Source of the DNA: Asterochloris sp. CNOR1
Lineage: Eukaryota > Chlorophyta > Trebouxiophyceae > Trebouxiales > Trebouxiaceae
Assembly (NCBI GenBank): GCA_963969365.1
Contig: OZ017755.1
Location: 1,736,001-1,800,000, forward strand
Direction: 5' to 3'
DNA length: 64,000 bases
Shown here: one piece after another, positions 35,014-46,800 of the stretch
Layout: each line of letters starts with the position of its first letter
Position numbering within the stretch: position 1 is the stretch's first letter
The notes under the pieces: model-generated
What the model was told of the DNA's origin: nothing
Databases searched by the model: none
What the model saw: only the letters and a program-made list of their open reading frames with translations
Position numbers and translations under genes: made by a program

Positions 35014-38000
35014 TCAACAAGCAGCTGTGTCACCCTTCTCTTTCTCCTGATTCTGCTCTGCCTCTTCCTTACTCAGCTTAGGCTTCCCAAGTCCTTTGTA
35101 GTAGCTGTCCAGCAGCAGACAGCATGAGTCAGTCAAGGCAAGGAAAACAACAAGTGAACTCCACAGAGCATGCTTACCTGTCTATCAGGTGATCTTCCAG
35201 CATGACACTGGAGAGGTGAGCCATTCTGAGAGCCGGATGATGCCCGTCTGTCATGATGCGAGCCATCTTTTCAGGGTTCTCTCGCGAGCACCTGCACACA
35301 GTCACAAGTCAGCTGAAGTGTCGCTCTGTTTGATGTGCTAGAAGCAAGCAGGCTGCTTAGGGAGACAGCAGGGACAGGCTGCTTCACACGCTGAGGAGCC
35401 AGCAGCATGCCAGCTGTCATGACAGGCTGCTTGAAATTGTAAGCAGCATGGCAGCTGCCACGAAAGGCCCTTACCTGAAGATATACACAACCTGACCCGG
35501 CACCTGCATGAAACATGGGCTCTGCATCAGACTAAGGGCTCAGGGAGGGCAGTGAGCCCATGCAGTCCTCATGAGATTGGCTTCATGACAACAAAGCACA
35601 ATGCTCCTGAATATAGAATGGCCATCTGAGGCCCTACAGTGCACCATGCAAGCAAGACAGCACGTGTAAAGCTCAAAATGGAGAACTGGGCCATGCCAGC
35701 AAGGCAGCGTTTTGCTTCCTCTGGGAAGTCCCATCAACACGCCCAGATGTTGCAGCCTTTCAGCGTGCAATGCTGCAAGAGCACGCTATGTAATAAAGCA
35801 GGGGCAACAGGCTCCCCAGACCCACTCACAATGGGGTTGTATCCCTTTTCAGCTTGAGCAGAGATGGCACTCTCTGCAGAGCCTGTCTTAGAGAGCTGCC
35901 CCTCTGAGGCACCGTCTGCAGGCTGGGCCTCCTCATCTGCACTGCCCTGTTTGGCACCCTCCTGGTGACCGTTGTCGCCTGTGCTGACGACTCCGCCAAC
36001 CCACCCATGCAGCTTGTGCATGATGCCAGTGAAGCGTCGCAGCTGCTCATGCACCTCCTCATCCTGTGCGGCAGTGGGGCCTGAGTGTGACTGGTGTTTG
36101 TTGCATACCCTTGGGGGACCTAGCATGCTCAACAGATCTGATGTCCCCCGTGAAGTCAGCATGACCAGCCAAAGGCCGCCCAGCTGCACAAAGCTCTTGC
36201 AGGCAATGCACCGCCTTGCTGACAACACAGGACCCAGGCCTACTGCTCATCTGGGAGGCTACAGACCAGTCACAGCCTTGCTGTGACTTGCGCAGTGCTG
36301 CACAGCGGGTGCCTGCTGCCTACCTGTGAGGCTTTGCGCCAGTCCAAGTCCTCCAGCTCATCGTACAGCCCCACCATAGTTTCCTGCGACACCCTGCAGC
36401 AGCGTTCTAGGTCTGAGTTATGGAGTCAGCTGCAGCTGCACATTGACAAGCTGCTGCCTGAAAGCAGGACTCTGGTCCAAGTGCTCAGTTGCAGCCTGAA
36501 GGTAGCCAACAATCACAATCTAGGGGTGACATCTGGTCACAGTGTCATTCCAGAAGACAAGTGGATACCCTGCCTGCCACGTGGTATAGGTGCCTCAAGC
36601 CTGAGGCAGGTGTGGAATGGAGGTCGTGTCAAAGGCAATGGAAGTGACCAGGCCACTGCAGGCCTGAGCTATACCAGTTTGGAGGTGAACAAAGCTGGCT
36701 AGCTTGCTGCAGGCCTGCACAAAGCATCTTCACCACATGCAGGGTGATGTTGTGCCCAGTCCCCAGAAGAGACTATGGGCAATCCACGACAGCTAGGCAA
36801 GCCCAGGTGGAGCATGGGAGCCACACCTGGTCACGATGTCGTCTCTGAAGACGATGGAAGTGACCAGGCCCTTGCAGGCATCTGCGAGCTCTGGGGCCAT
36901 GGCCATGGGAGGGGCAAAGGCCAGGCAGCTCAGGCGCTCCCGGGGGAGCCCATTGCTCTCCAGCATCAGAGCGAGGAGGCTGGCTGCCCCAGCGCCCAGG
37001 CTGTGTCCCACCAGCATGACGCGCCATCCCTCCTGGAGCGCCTGCACGCACCAGCACCATGCTCCAGCCCCTCTCAGGCACCTGCTTGCAGCAGCATGTA
37101 ATGCATGCACTTCTGCAGCCATTTTATGAAAGAATGGCTCTGCCAAATGCGGTGGCACCAGCCCTGCGCGGGTGACCTCCCTGCGTCTGGTATCCCTGCG
37201 CCAGAGCTGCAGAAGCAAGCTTGGCCCAGCAGGGGCAGTGCCCAGTGCAGGCGGCCGCGGTGAGGCATCCTGGGGCCATTTCAAGGGTGACATGGCGAAA
37301 TGCAGGTGCACCAGCAGGTCTCCTCACCTCCACAAGACCCTGCAAGCGATCAAAGAGGTACTGGGCGCTGCGCAGCATCCCACCGTGAACGAGGTGCCCC
37401 TCCTCCCCAAACTCCTGCAGCACGATGCAGAATGCATCAGACTAGCTTGTTGTGGACAGGCAGCGGTCCGCTTGCTGCTTCATGGGCACGACACTGTAGT
37501 GCACGCAGTGCTGAACAACTCCAGACTAGGATTCTGCAGCTGTGGAGTGGGTGAGCCCACAGATGGAGCACCCAGCCAATTGATGCTGATCTGCACATGC
37601 TTACTGCCCATTGCCACAGCACAGTGTGCAGACCATAGCATTAGCAGGGCATGGTGCACACCAACACATATGTATAGCAAGCTGCGTGTCAGTGGCAAGG
37701 TGCTCTGATGTTCCGAGACAGCTACACATAATGCAGCATTGACACGTGCCCTACCTGTGGGTCAGCAGTGATGTCTGTGACGACATCCTCAACCTGCACG
37801 AGACATCATCCAGCGCTGTGACGTGAAGCTTGTCAGGAAGGCGTGCCGCCTGTGCAAGGGATGGGCTGGCACAGACGCTCTGTATGCCGTCACAGCACAC
37901 AGCAGTCGCAGCTGGCACCCACCCTATCCAGGGGCAGAATGCACAGGCAAGCAGACATGAGAAACCCTTCTCAGTGAGCACCCAGTTGCACAATGTGAAG

Positions 38001-39232
38001 CAGGACCCTTTCCATGAGGATTGCAAAGCAGAACGCTCGCATCAGCTTGCTGTTAGCACGTGAACTTGCTACCCTGCCACACCTCCCTGGGTTCCCGCAA
38101 AGGCAGCCAAACGCTTACCACCTGTGTGTGGCAAGGCAGTAGCACACTGAAGTGCAGGACTGTCATTACCAACCTCCCATGTGCCCCTCACGGCAACCAG
38201 CAGCTCCCTGCGCTCCGTATGGGTCGCCACATAGTAGGCTGGCTGGTGCTCCCCCCAGGTGGCATTCATCTTGGCAAAATTCAGGTTGTACCCTGCAGGC
38301 AGTCACTCATCTAATGCTGGCATGCATCCCTGCAGGACAGAGTGTGGCTAGAGGTGCCTTGCTGGCCTGCAAGAGAAACGTGCCCCTGCAGGCAGCACCA
38401 CACAGCTGGTTGGGGGCTGCAGCAGGCAAGCCCACCTTTATCGGACAACAACTTTTTCAGATTTGGCTCTGTGGCAGCATCGTAGGCCTGCTCTGCAAGG
38501 TACAAAAAGTACAACAACCTCTGTATAAGGTCTTCCTTGACCTGGACAGCATTGCAAAGCATGCTTGAGGTGCCTGCACAAGTGGGGACTGGGCCTAGCG
38601 CATGCAGCTCATCCTGCTTTCGCAGTGGGCGCATTGAGCATGCCATATGTTGCGTTCGGTGCTTGCCTCATTCTCTGCTGTGACCTCCAGCTCATCCACC
38701 ACAGGGTTCCGCATCCTGTGCTCATAAAGGTAACACAGTCGAATGGCCAGCTCAGCTGGGGGCAGTGGCTCAATGCTCCTCAGTTCTGGCATGTGTTCCC
38801 CAATCCTGGAGTGCAAGCCAGGATGGTGCGTCAGCCGCCACGCATGGCGATGCAGCAGCCATGGGCACAGCAGTGGTGAGGTTCTGGAGTGCAGCTTGCC
38901 TGCCACTCACCCAGAGAGGCTGCCAGAGAGCTCCTTAAGCACCTTCCAGACCCCACTGCCTGCAGCAAGTCGGTGCTGACAGATGTGTGCACAGGGTCGG
39001 GGCCTTGTTCGACTCCTGGATAGCACAGCTACCTGCAAAACCCTCTGGCGGTTCCCAGTCCATGATGCTGGTGAGCTCTTTGGACTCCTGCAGGCACGCT
39101 GTCCTGTGCGGGCTTGCCAATCTGTTAGGAGCACATGCCATGCTGGCCCGGCCCGAGCATGCGCACCTCATGCCGAGTCTGCACCAGCACCTGCACCGCC
39201 CTAGCCAGGGACACAGCCACTGCCGCCTTCAT
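35014..39232 (-). CDS. Class 3 lipase, sn-1 diacylglycerol lipase type
   Basis: Predicted serine lipase hydrolysing diacylglycerol or related lipids. Fourteen exons in phase from the chosen ATG: 39167-39232, 39033-39087, 38911-38959, 38667-38805, 38436-38541, 38174-38292, 37755-37793, 37328-37414, 37041-37256 replaced by 36827-37041, 36324-36393, 35830-36063, 35475-35503, 35178-35291, 35014-35104; 470 residues. The correct ninth exon is 36827-37041. The nucleophile motif is GHSLGAG (Ser about 234), the likely acid is in FRDDIVTR (Asp 287/288), and a candidate His is in LEDHL (about 437). Family blocks include TERRELLVAVRGTWE, VEDVVTDITADPQ and LVHGGMLRSAQYLFD. No multi-helix N-terminal domain is present, as in plant and algal forms. 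The open frame continues upstream (LLVYIGPRKAVPIA) after a TGCAG, so another 5' exon is possible. Intron 4 may be GC-AG (ATGAG|GCAAGC). Confidence 0.85.
36525..36895. repeat. Duplicated exon end and donor in the lipase gene
   Basis: The 3' end of exon 36827-37041 contains TGGAAGTGACCAGGCC (36855-36870). The same 16 bp occurs at about 36639-36654 in the following intron with further flanking similarity, and a more diverged relative of the donor side (CTGGTCACAGTGTC versus CTGGTCACGATGTC) lies near 36531-36545. Confidence 0.75.
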
Positions 39233-39953
39233 GGCAATCGGCACAGCCTTGCGCGGGCCAATGTAGACAAGCAGGGCTGCATGGCAACTGTGTCACATGT
39301 TTAATAAGAGGCAGTCACAGCGTGGACATTTCGCAAGCACTGCAAGTCTCAGCATGACCTGCCTGCATTGTGCACCACCAAGAAGGTTTTCATCCCTGCA
39401 GGCCAGCAACTCAGGCAAGATGAAGATTATTTCTTGGCATCATGAGATTCAGCATGATGGCTTCCAAAGCTGACCTGTACTAGTCAGCAGAAACACCTGG
39501 GCCTCGATGCCAGCATGTGCAAGCCTGGCCATCAGGCTATTGATCCTCATTGTATTCTAATGGATCTGCAGATGCCACAGCTGGCCTGCGGCAGGGCTGT
39601 ACGAACAGACTGCAGAAAGTCGCAGTATCAAAAAAATTACAAGGTCTTGACCTACAATTTGGCAACTTTGCGAACACCACCTCCACTTCAATGACGGGCG
39701 CTCTGGGAGGGCTCTTGAATCAGCGGCCTGCTGCTCTGAACAGGGCGTTTCTTGGCACGTGCGCCGGAAGAGGGACCAGGACTGCACTGCAGCCGCGTTC
39801 TGCAGGAAGGAGGCAGCTGCATGCACATCACCCAAACTTAGGAGCCCCCAGATCGCTAATCATGACAAGGTGTTATGGCAGCTGACAGTTGGAAAGCTGT
39901 TGCCAATTGATTGGCGCCCGACAGGCTGGCCTGGTGCCGCTTGACACCAACAC
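39233..39953. promoter_or_regulatory. Divergent 5' region
   Basis: About 720 bp between the start codons assigned to the lipase gene (minus) and ATP sulfurylase (plus). It probably holds both promoters and possibly a missed first exon of the lipase gene. A stretch around 39620-39660 is AT-richer than the surroundings. No other gene recognised. Confidence 0.4.
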
Positions 39954-42900
39954 ATGGCGTGTCAGCCCATCCTGCTGCCATCTGACTGCTGCCATCTGAC
40001 TGAGCTGCCATCACGGTACGCTCAGTCTCCTCACCTGGCACCTGCAGGGCGGCAGCTGCTGTCGCAGAGAAGCAGACGGCGAAGCAGACACCCCACGGTG
40101 ACAAGCTGGTCGACCTCATGTTGCCATCTGATCAGAAGCAGGCAGCCATCGACTCTGCTAGCAAGAAGCTGGAGTGCTCGGACCGGAATGCCTGCGATGT
40201 GGAGCTCCTATGCGTTGGGTGAGGAGGGCCTGTGAGAGGGTGACTGTGCACATCTGCAGTGCACTTCAATGTGGTCCAGAGCAGCAGCAGCCTGCTGCTT
40301 AGATGGGGGCTGGGCTGTGCTGCATGTACTGATGTAGAGGCTGTTTGGAGGACAGCGTCTTTGGCACCTGAACAAGCCGCCAGCCTCGGGGTGAGGGCTG
40401 TGCAGATCTGGCCAGACTCTGGCAGTCATGCATGGGTTGCCGGCTCATCAATGCTGTGCTGCAGTGGAGTTTCGACCCTGGAAGGCTTGGTGGCCTGCAA
40501 GCCAGCTGGCCCTTGGGACACTATGAGCCTGCATTGGCGGCAGTCATATGCATGCATCAATTGCCTTAATAGCAAGCTGCCTACCTGGTTGCTGTGCACC
40601 AATTCTGGATCCCAGGGCTCTAATCCCAGGGCTCTGCTGGCCTGCTTCTCAGGCCCCATGCCAATGTGCTTGCCTGCCAATGTGTCTGTGGCCCTGACTC
40701 CTCATTCTCAGCAGCTGCCTGCTATGCTGCAGAGGATTCTCACCACTGGAGGGCTTCATGAACCAGGAGGAGTACGAGTCCGTCGTCCACAACCAGCACC
40801 TCACGGTGGGCATGCTACTGCTCTCCGTATCCTCTGCACTCCTGCAGCTGCCAGTGGTTCACCTGCAACTGGGGTTGCCAGCTCCCAAGCTTTTTAATTG
40901 CCTGATGTGCGTAGCAAAGCTGCAGTTTGCAGCCGCCCGAAAAGCAGCCTCATCTCTGGCTGCAGCATGCCCAAGACTGCATTGTCTTGCCTCAGGCTGC
41001 AAGCTCATGGTGCCAACTGCTGATGTTGGATTTACAGATGCGTGTAGAGTGGCCTCATCTTGGCCTGCTGTCTAGGTCAACATGAGGGACAGAGCCTGTA
41101 GCGGTGCTGCCAGCTGCAGCACCCCTGACACCACCTCTGTCTCCCTGCAGAGCGGCCTCATTTTTGGCCTGCCCGTCGTGTTCGACACCCGGGACGACAG
41201 CATCCAGCCCGGCGACAAAGTCCTGCTGACCTACCAGGGCCAGAACCTGGCTGTCCTCACGGTGGACAGCAAATGGGCGCCCAACAAGCCTGTGGAGGCG
41301 CTCAAGTGCTATGGCACCACCTCCATTGAGCACCCCGCAGTGCAGATGATCACAATGGAGCGTGGCAAGTACTACCTCGGTGAGTGGTTCCTCTCATGAT
41401 GTGCCCATTCCAAGGGCAGCAGGTGGAACCAGAAATGTCAACCTGAGCAGTGCTAGATTTTCGTCATGAGCAGTGCTAGGTTCTCAAGTATCCCATGCAG
41501 CAGGCGCTGGCCCCGACAGTGTCTGCATGGACGGCTAAGCTTGCAATTGCACACAGCTGCACCGTAGTGAGTGGAGTTCATGAGTCAAGGGTTGTGCAGT
41601 GAGTGGCCAGATGTGATTGTGGCAGGGAGCTGCCAGCAACAGCAGGGTGCTTCCAAGACATAGAGGCACCTCCAGACCCTGCTCTTTGCGTCCTGCAGAG
41701 AGTGTGAACTGGAGGTCAAGGACGTTGCAATGATGTGCAGATGGGTGGTGATGAGCAGCTGCATGCAGGGGAGCCCTGACTGGGCCGCCTCCCAGCGCTG
41801 CATTTGTCCGCCTGCACACAGCAGGAGCAGGCTTGGGGAGGGCTGCTCTGCCACACCCACGCCCAGGATCCGGCATGTACCGGCTGGGCAGCCGGCCAAG
41901 GGAGACCCCTCTCTCATGCAGGCGGGAAGGTGCAGGGCCTGGAGCTGCCCAAGCGGGTGTTCCCCTGCGCGACCCCTGCAGAGGTGCGCGCCACCCTGCC
42001 CTCAGGCGACGTGCTGGCGTTCCAGTGCCGGAACCCTATCCACAAGGCCCACTACGAGCTCTTCATCCGCGCGCTGGAGGCTGACAATGTTGGCGAGGGC
42101 GCCGTCTGCCTGGTGCACCCCACCTGTGGGCCCACACAGGTATGTTGTGAGTGAGTGATCGACCTGTGTTGCTGCATGAAGGCATGGGCAGCAGGTCCCC
42201 ATGTGGACGTTTTGGTGCAGCCTGCCTGATGCACCCTACTTGCTGGCCCCAAATGAGACAGCTTGCGTGTGCCCATGGCGGGCTGTGAGCGTTTGTGAAG
42301 CTGTGGACCACCCAGGCCAGGCGCTCATGCCCCTGGGATCCTGCTCGGGGGCAAACCTGACCAGATGAGGGATTCTGGAAGGCTCCTTGAACTGTGAAAG
42401 ATAACCTTGCGAGATTGGGGACCTTGATAGGCAGCTGTTAGTGGTACTCGTGGTCCACCCCTGTGTACAGTGATGCTGCAGACAGCTGCTGCTGCGGAGG
42501 CTGCCTCCGCACCTTACCTTTCCTGCCTTTCCCCCCGGCCAGCCAGGCTGCATACCCACACTATCATGCCCTCCACGCTGCAGGATGACGACATCCCCGG
42601 CATTGTGCGTTTCCGGACATACGAGGTGCTGAAGGAGGAGGTGGCCAACCCCAGGCTGCGCTGGGCCTACCTGCCCTACTCCATGCACATGGCCGGGCCG
42701 CGGGAGGCCATCCAGCACATGATCATCCGCCGCAACTACGGTGGGCTCTTCCCAGGAACAGCAAGCAGGCTGGGAGGGCAAGCGCAGACACACTGCTTGC
42801 TCACTGGCAGTGAGGCCTCAGATGGGACTGAGGCAGCTTGTCTAAGCTCTGGGGGATGTGCCGATGGAGGTTCACCATAGCAGCTCACGCACGGTGCATG

Positions 42901-43659
42901 CCTCCTGTGTAAGGGCAGGCTCACCTCAAGCCTGGTGCAGGTGGTCTCGAGTCTACAGCCAAATGCATAATTTTGCGTCCCTGCCATGCAACCAGCACTC
43001 ACTTCTGGGCATGCCCCATCAAGATGCCTGACCGCCACTCCACTTAGCACCTCAATGTGATGGAGCTCTCCCACCTTGCAGGCTGCACCCACTTCATCAT
43101 CGGGCGTGACATGGCTGGCTGCAAGAGCACCATCACTGGCGAGGACTTCTATGGCGCCTATGGTGCCCAGGAGCATGCCACCAAGCATGCCCCTGAGATC
43201 AACATGCAGACGGTGCCCTCCCTCAATATCACCTACACTGAGGTCAGCGTTCAGTGCAGTGCCAGAGGTAGAATGTGTGCAGAGCGCCCAGACTCTGCAG
43301 TTTGTTGGATTCTGTGGTCTTGTGCAGACGCCAGTCGTTGACTGCAGCTTTGCAGTGCTGTCAAGGGATATGTGCACAGCTGTTTGCTCTCCCCTTCAAC
43401 TGCAGAATCACCTGTCTCGTCTGCTTTAGTGGACTGCCTGGCAGCTTTGCAGATGATCCAACTGACAATCGGCTGCAACCTGCTGCAGGAGAAAGGGTAT
43501 GTGACTGCTGATGTTGCTGAAAAGGAGGGCCTGCACCAGCTTAAGCTGTCAGGCACCAAGTTCAGGCAAATGCTGCGCGGTGGCGGCGACATCCCAGAGT
43601 GGTTTGCGTTCAAGTCTGTGGTTTCAGTGCTGAGGGAGGCCACGCCCACAAGCAGCTGA
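39954..43659 (+). CDS. ATP sulfurylase (sulfate adenylyltransferase)
   Basis: Catalyses ATP + sulfate to APS + pyrophosphate, the first step of sulfate assimilation, normally plastidic in green algae. Eight exons in phase: 39954-40015, 40048-40218, 40733-40805, 41151-41379, 41922-42139, 42584-42740, 43082-43242, 43489-43659; 413 residues. Family blocks in order: PHGDKLVDLMLP, PLEGFMNQEEYESVV, SGLIFGLPVVFDTRDD, the nucleotide-binding FQCRNPIHKAHYELF, LVHPTCGPTQ, MHMAGPREAIQHMIIRRN, GRDMAGCKST, and LSGTKFRQMLRGG. There is no APS-kinase domain. GRDMAGCK replaces the GRDHAG form of many eukaryotes and, as I recall, fits chlorophyte enzymes. The N-terminus (MACQPILLPSD...) is short for a transit peptide; plastid targeting is inference. 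Intron 1 is only 32 bp (40016-40047), which is very short. Confidence 0.93.
41035..41183. repeat. Copy of an exon acceptor in ATP sulfurylase
   Basis: The start of exon 41151-41379 (TGCAGAGCGGCCTCATTTTT at 41146-41165, then GGCCTGCC) has a diverged upstream copy near 41042-41070 (TGTAGAGTGGCCTCATCTTG followed by GCCTGCTGTC). A weaker third copy lies near 40943-40964. Confidence 0.75.
42104..42255. repeat. Copy of an exon donor end in ATP sulfurylase
   Basis: The end of exon 41922-42139 (CTGCCTGGTGCACCCCACCT at 42106-42125) is echoed in the following intron near 42222-42241 by CTGCCTGATGCACCCTACTT. The donor itself is not preserved in the copy. Confidence 0.75.
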
Positions 43660-43740
43660 TCTGCCCAGGACCTGCTCTCTTACATGGTGCCCTTAGCCTC
43701 AGTCCCAGCCATCTGTGCTTGCCCTCCCTGTCCCCTCGAT

Positions 43741-43745
43741 TTACA
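43741..43745 (-). terminator. Possible TGTAA poly(A) signal for DRC3
   Basis: TGTAA, the usual green-algal polyadenylation signal, occurs on the minus strand about 150 nt after the DRC3 stop codon. The 237-bp convergent spacer with ATP sulfurylase has nothing else recognised. Confidence 0.3.
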
Positions 43746-43896
43746 TGCTGCCACAATTACTAGCCTGCTGTCGGCTTTGCTCTCAATTGTTTTGAACTGT
43801 TTGCATTGCTTTTTGCCTCGGCACAATGGAGAATGCTTGGCGCGCCTAGTCTGTAGGTGAAGCACTTGAGCTTGAACATACCATTCTAGAAGTTGC

Positions 43897-46800
43897 TCAG
43901 GACAGGTCGTCAATCTCCTGCAGCAAGCTCTCAACCTCCTGCTTTGTGCGGTCAATGAGGCCCATGATCTCTGCCACCCTGTCGCGATTTCTCCGCTCAG
44001 CCCACAGCCGCCTGCTGGACACCTGCACAGTGGGCCTTTTTCACTTTGGGCTGGCTGCTGCATGCAGTGCAGGTCAGCAATGCGGCAGGAATGGGCACAT
44101 GCTGTAAGCACACAGAATAACATGTACCAGCTCGTTAGCACCCCGCAACTCCTGGCTGACCAGTCTGTCCTCCAGGCCATCTAGCTGAGAGGCATGCACG
44201 TCATGGGACGCCTGCAGCCAGGGGCGCAACTCATGGAAAGTAGGGTCCATAGCCAGCAATTGCCTTTTAAGACAAAGAACATGCTCTGGGAGACAATGCT
44301 GTGGGTAGGGCGCATGTTTACTGGCAGCAGGCCAAGCCATGGCAGTACATATGCAATGTCCGCAACAGTGCTGACCCGGCTAGCAATCAGTTCTCGCCCG
44401 CAGCTGCTTCTCCTGCCTGATGCAAGCTTGCCCTGCCCTTTTCAGGACAGTCAGGGTGGCCCACCTGGGTGGCCTCTAGGAAGACGCTTGTCAACCCCCA
44501 GCAGCAGCTGCGCTTGCTACCTTATGCAAGCATCTACCACCCTTCGTCACAGGACAACACTCTGGAAGATGTCCTTGTCCCTGAGCAGCTGCTTCTCTGC
44601 TGCTGTCCAAGCAAGTACTTCTCCTGCTGAGACAAATGGAGGGCCGACCTGGATGGCATTCAGGAAGACATCCTTGTCCCCGAGCAGCAGGCGGGCCTCC
44701 TCAGGCAGCGTGTCTGCCACATCTGCCTCCTGGTTAAACTTCTCCAGGGCAGTGGTGGCCACAATGCCTAGATTCTCGTAAAACCTGTTGTCAAGGTCGC
44801 GCACCTGCAGCAAGTGCAGGTCGTGTGGGGATGGTGGCATGGCAGCGCTCAGCTGGCAACAGCCTCAAGCTGAGCTCCAGCCCCGGAAGCAGGGACCAAT
44901 GTTGCAGGCTGTTGCACAGCACATGCCAGTGCTGGGCCTCCCCACTGGGGCCTGTGCTGGAGGAATGCCCGCCCGGTACATGGCAGTGTGAGGGCCCTGG
45001 CCTGCCTGCCCAAGCAGGTAGTCAGAGGTGGCAGGGCTCGCACACAGAAGATTGAGGGCATCAAGTTGCTTATGGCATGAATGTCTTGAGGGTCAGGCCA
45101 TGACAGACAAGCTTGCCTGTGTAAAGTAGGTGTTGTAATAGCCCTTATCCGTCTCAGCAATCTCGCTGTAGTTGCTGTCAAACTCCTGCAGGCAAGGCAG
45201 ATGTCATGGAAGTTTGCTGGCATGCTGGAGGACAGCCACGGCAGAAGTCGTTCATGCAGCATTAAAACAATGTGCTGGATTCAAACACAGGCCTTCCTGC
45301 GGTTGCAGATGTCGCCCAGACGGGGCCGTGGCCTGCACGTGCACCAGCCTCTCTGCACAAGCCTGCCTGCTGACACCAGCTCTGTCGGCGCACCTGAAGC
45401 AAGCCCTGCAGGTGCTCGGCGTTGTCCATCTCCAGCGCCAGCAGGGCGTCCTCTAGAGTCTCCAGCTGCTCCAGGGGCTCTGCCAGCTGCCTCTCAGCTT
45501 CTGCAGGGTTCTCCCGCACAGCCCTGCAGGCAGGCGAGTGAAAGAGGTGGGTCATCTGATGACTTTGGCCCCGGCCTGTCTGCAGAGGGGAGGCACGCTT
45601 CTCCACATCTGCACATGCTCCAGCACAGCCCTGCCTGCAAGCACATGGTTTGTGTCCTAGGAGGGGCTGCTGAGCAAGCCTCCAGCGTCTGCAGGGCTCC
45701 TCTGCACAGCGTTGCAGGCAGGCAGACAGGTCGGTGCGGCCTGTCCAGAGGACTGTTGGGTGCCCAGCAAGCAGCCCCGTTCAGTGGCTGTGTAAGGTTG
45801 CTCATGCACAGCCCTACAGTTGGAGAACACTGCTTGTGAGGATGCTGCAGGTGGAAAATTATACTGTGTGTTGGGCAGGGGTGGGGCAGCCAACGGTATC
45901 ACAGGCAGCCTACGCAGACATGCGACTGCAGGCTGCTCTGTAGCCGCAAGGGTGCCTTGTCCAGAGAGTGATGCGGCTTCTGTGAGCCAGCAGCAAGCTC
46001 AAGCACCACAGTAAAGTATGGTGCTGCCTACAGGCCCACCTGAATGTGTGCTTCTTCTGCTTCTGGAAGACCACTACTGCCTCCCGTGACTGGGCATCAC
46101 ACTGGCTCAGCAGGGCAGCCACAGCCCTCTCAAAGTCTGCCAGCTCATTCTTCTTCTTGCCATGCTGCTCCAGCATGAGATTCTGCAGCACATTGATTGT
46201 GGGCTGCTGAGCCGGATGTGGCATGGCAGGTGTTGTGCACTCCTGGCTGCACAAGGGTCTCAAAAGTCAATTCGGACAAATCTGCCCAACCTGGCTTCTG
46301 GGGCAATGAGAATGGCAGCAGCACCCTGGCAGGAGTAGGGTTTGGCAGCACAGCAGTCAACAGCAAAGTGGTGACACTGCCAACCTTCGCAGTGGTGGCT
46401 TGACTCAGGAAGGTGCCCATGCTCCAGAATAGATAAGCACGCTGTCGCATCGTGCAGCCCACAAGCTGGCATGCTCCATCACTCCAGAGGTCCAGGGCTG
46501 CTGGCTGGGATCCTCCGTCAGCCCCTCCAGGCCATCCTCAGCTGCATACCCCGATGACTGGGACAACTTTTGCCGAGCAGACCCTTGTGCTTGAGGGCAG
46601 CCCACCTTGAATTCCTCCATGGCGATGCCAAACTTGTCCTTGACGTCTGGCCACCCGTCAGTCAGGTTAGGCACCTGCTGCAGGCGCGGCCAGTCCGCGT
46701 CTGCACGCACCATGTCATCCAGCATTGTCTCCACACCCTGCAGGCACCTGTGTACTGTGGGTTTGCCAGTAGGCGGCTTTGTGCTGGCAGGGGAGAGTCA

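Noticed and set aside
39557-39835. Minus-strand open frame as a first exon of the lipase gene
   Set aside because: No suitable donor and no recognisable family sequence; an upstream exon remains possible but is not supported.
45201-45839. Plus-strand open frame of 212 codons
   Set aside because: It overlaps DRC3 exon 45394-45523 and introns in antisense, with Cys/Ser-rich composition typical of shadow frames here.
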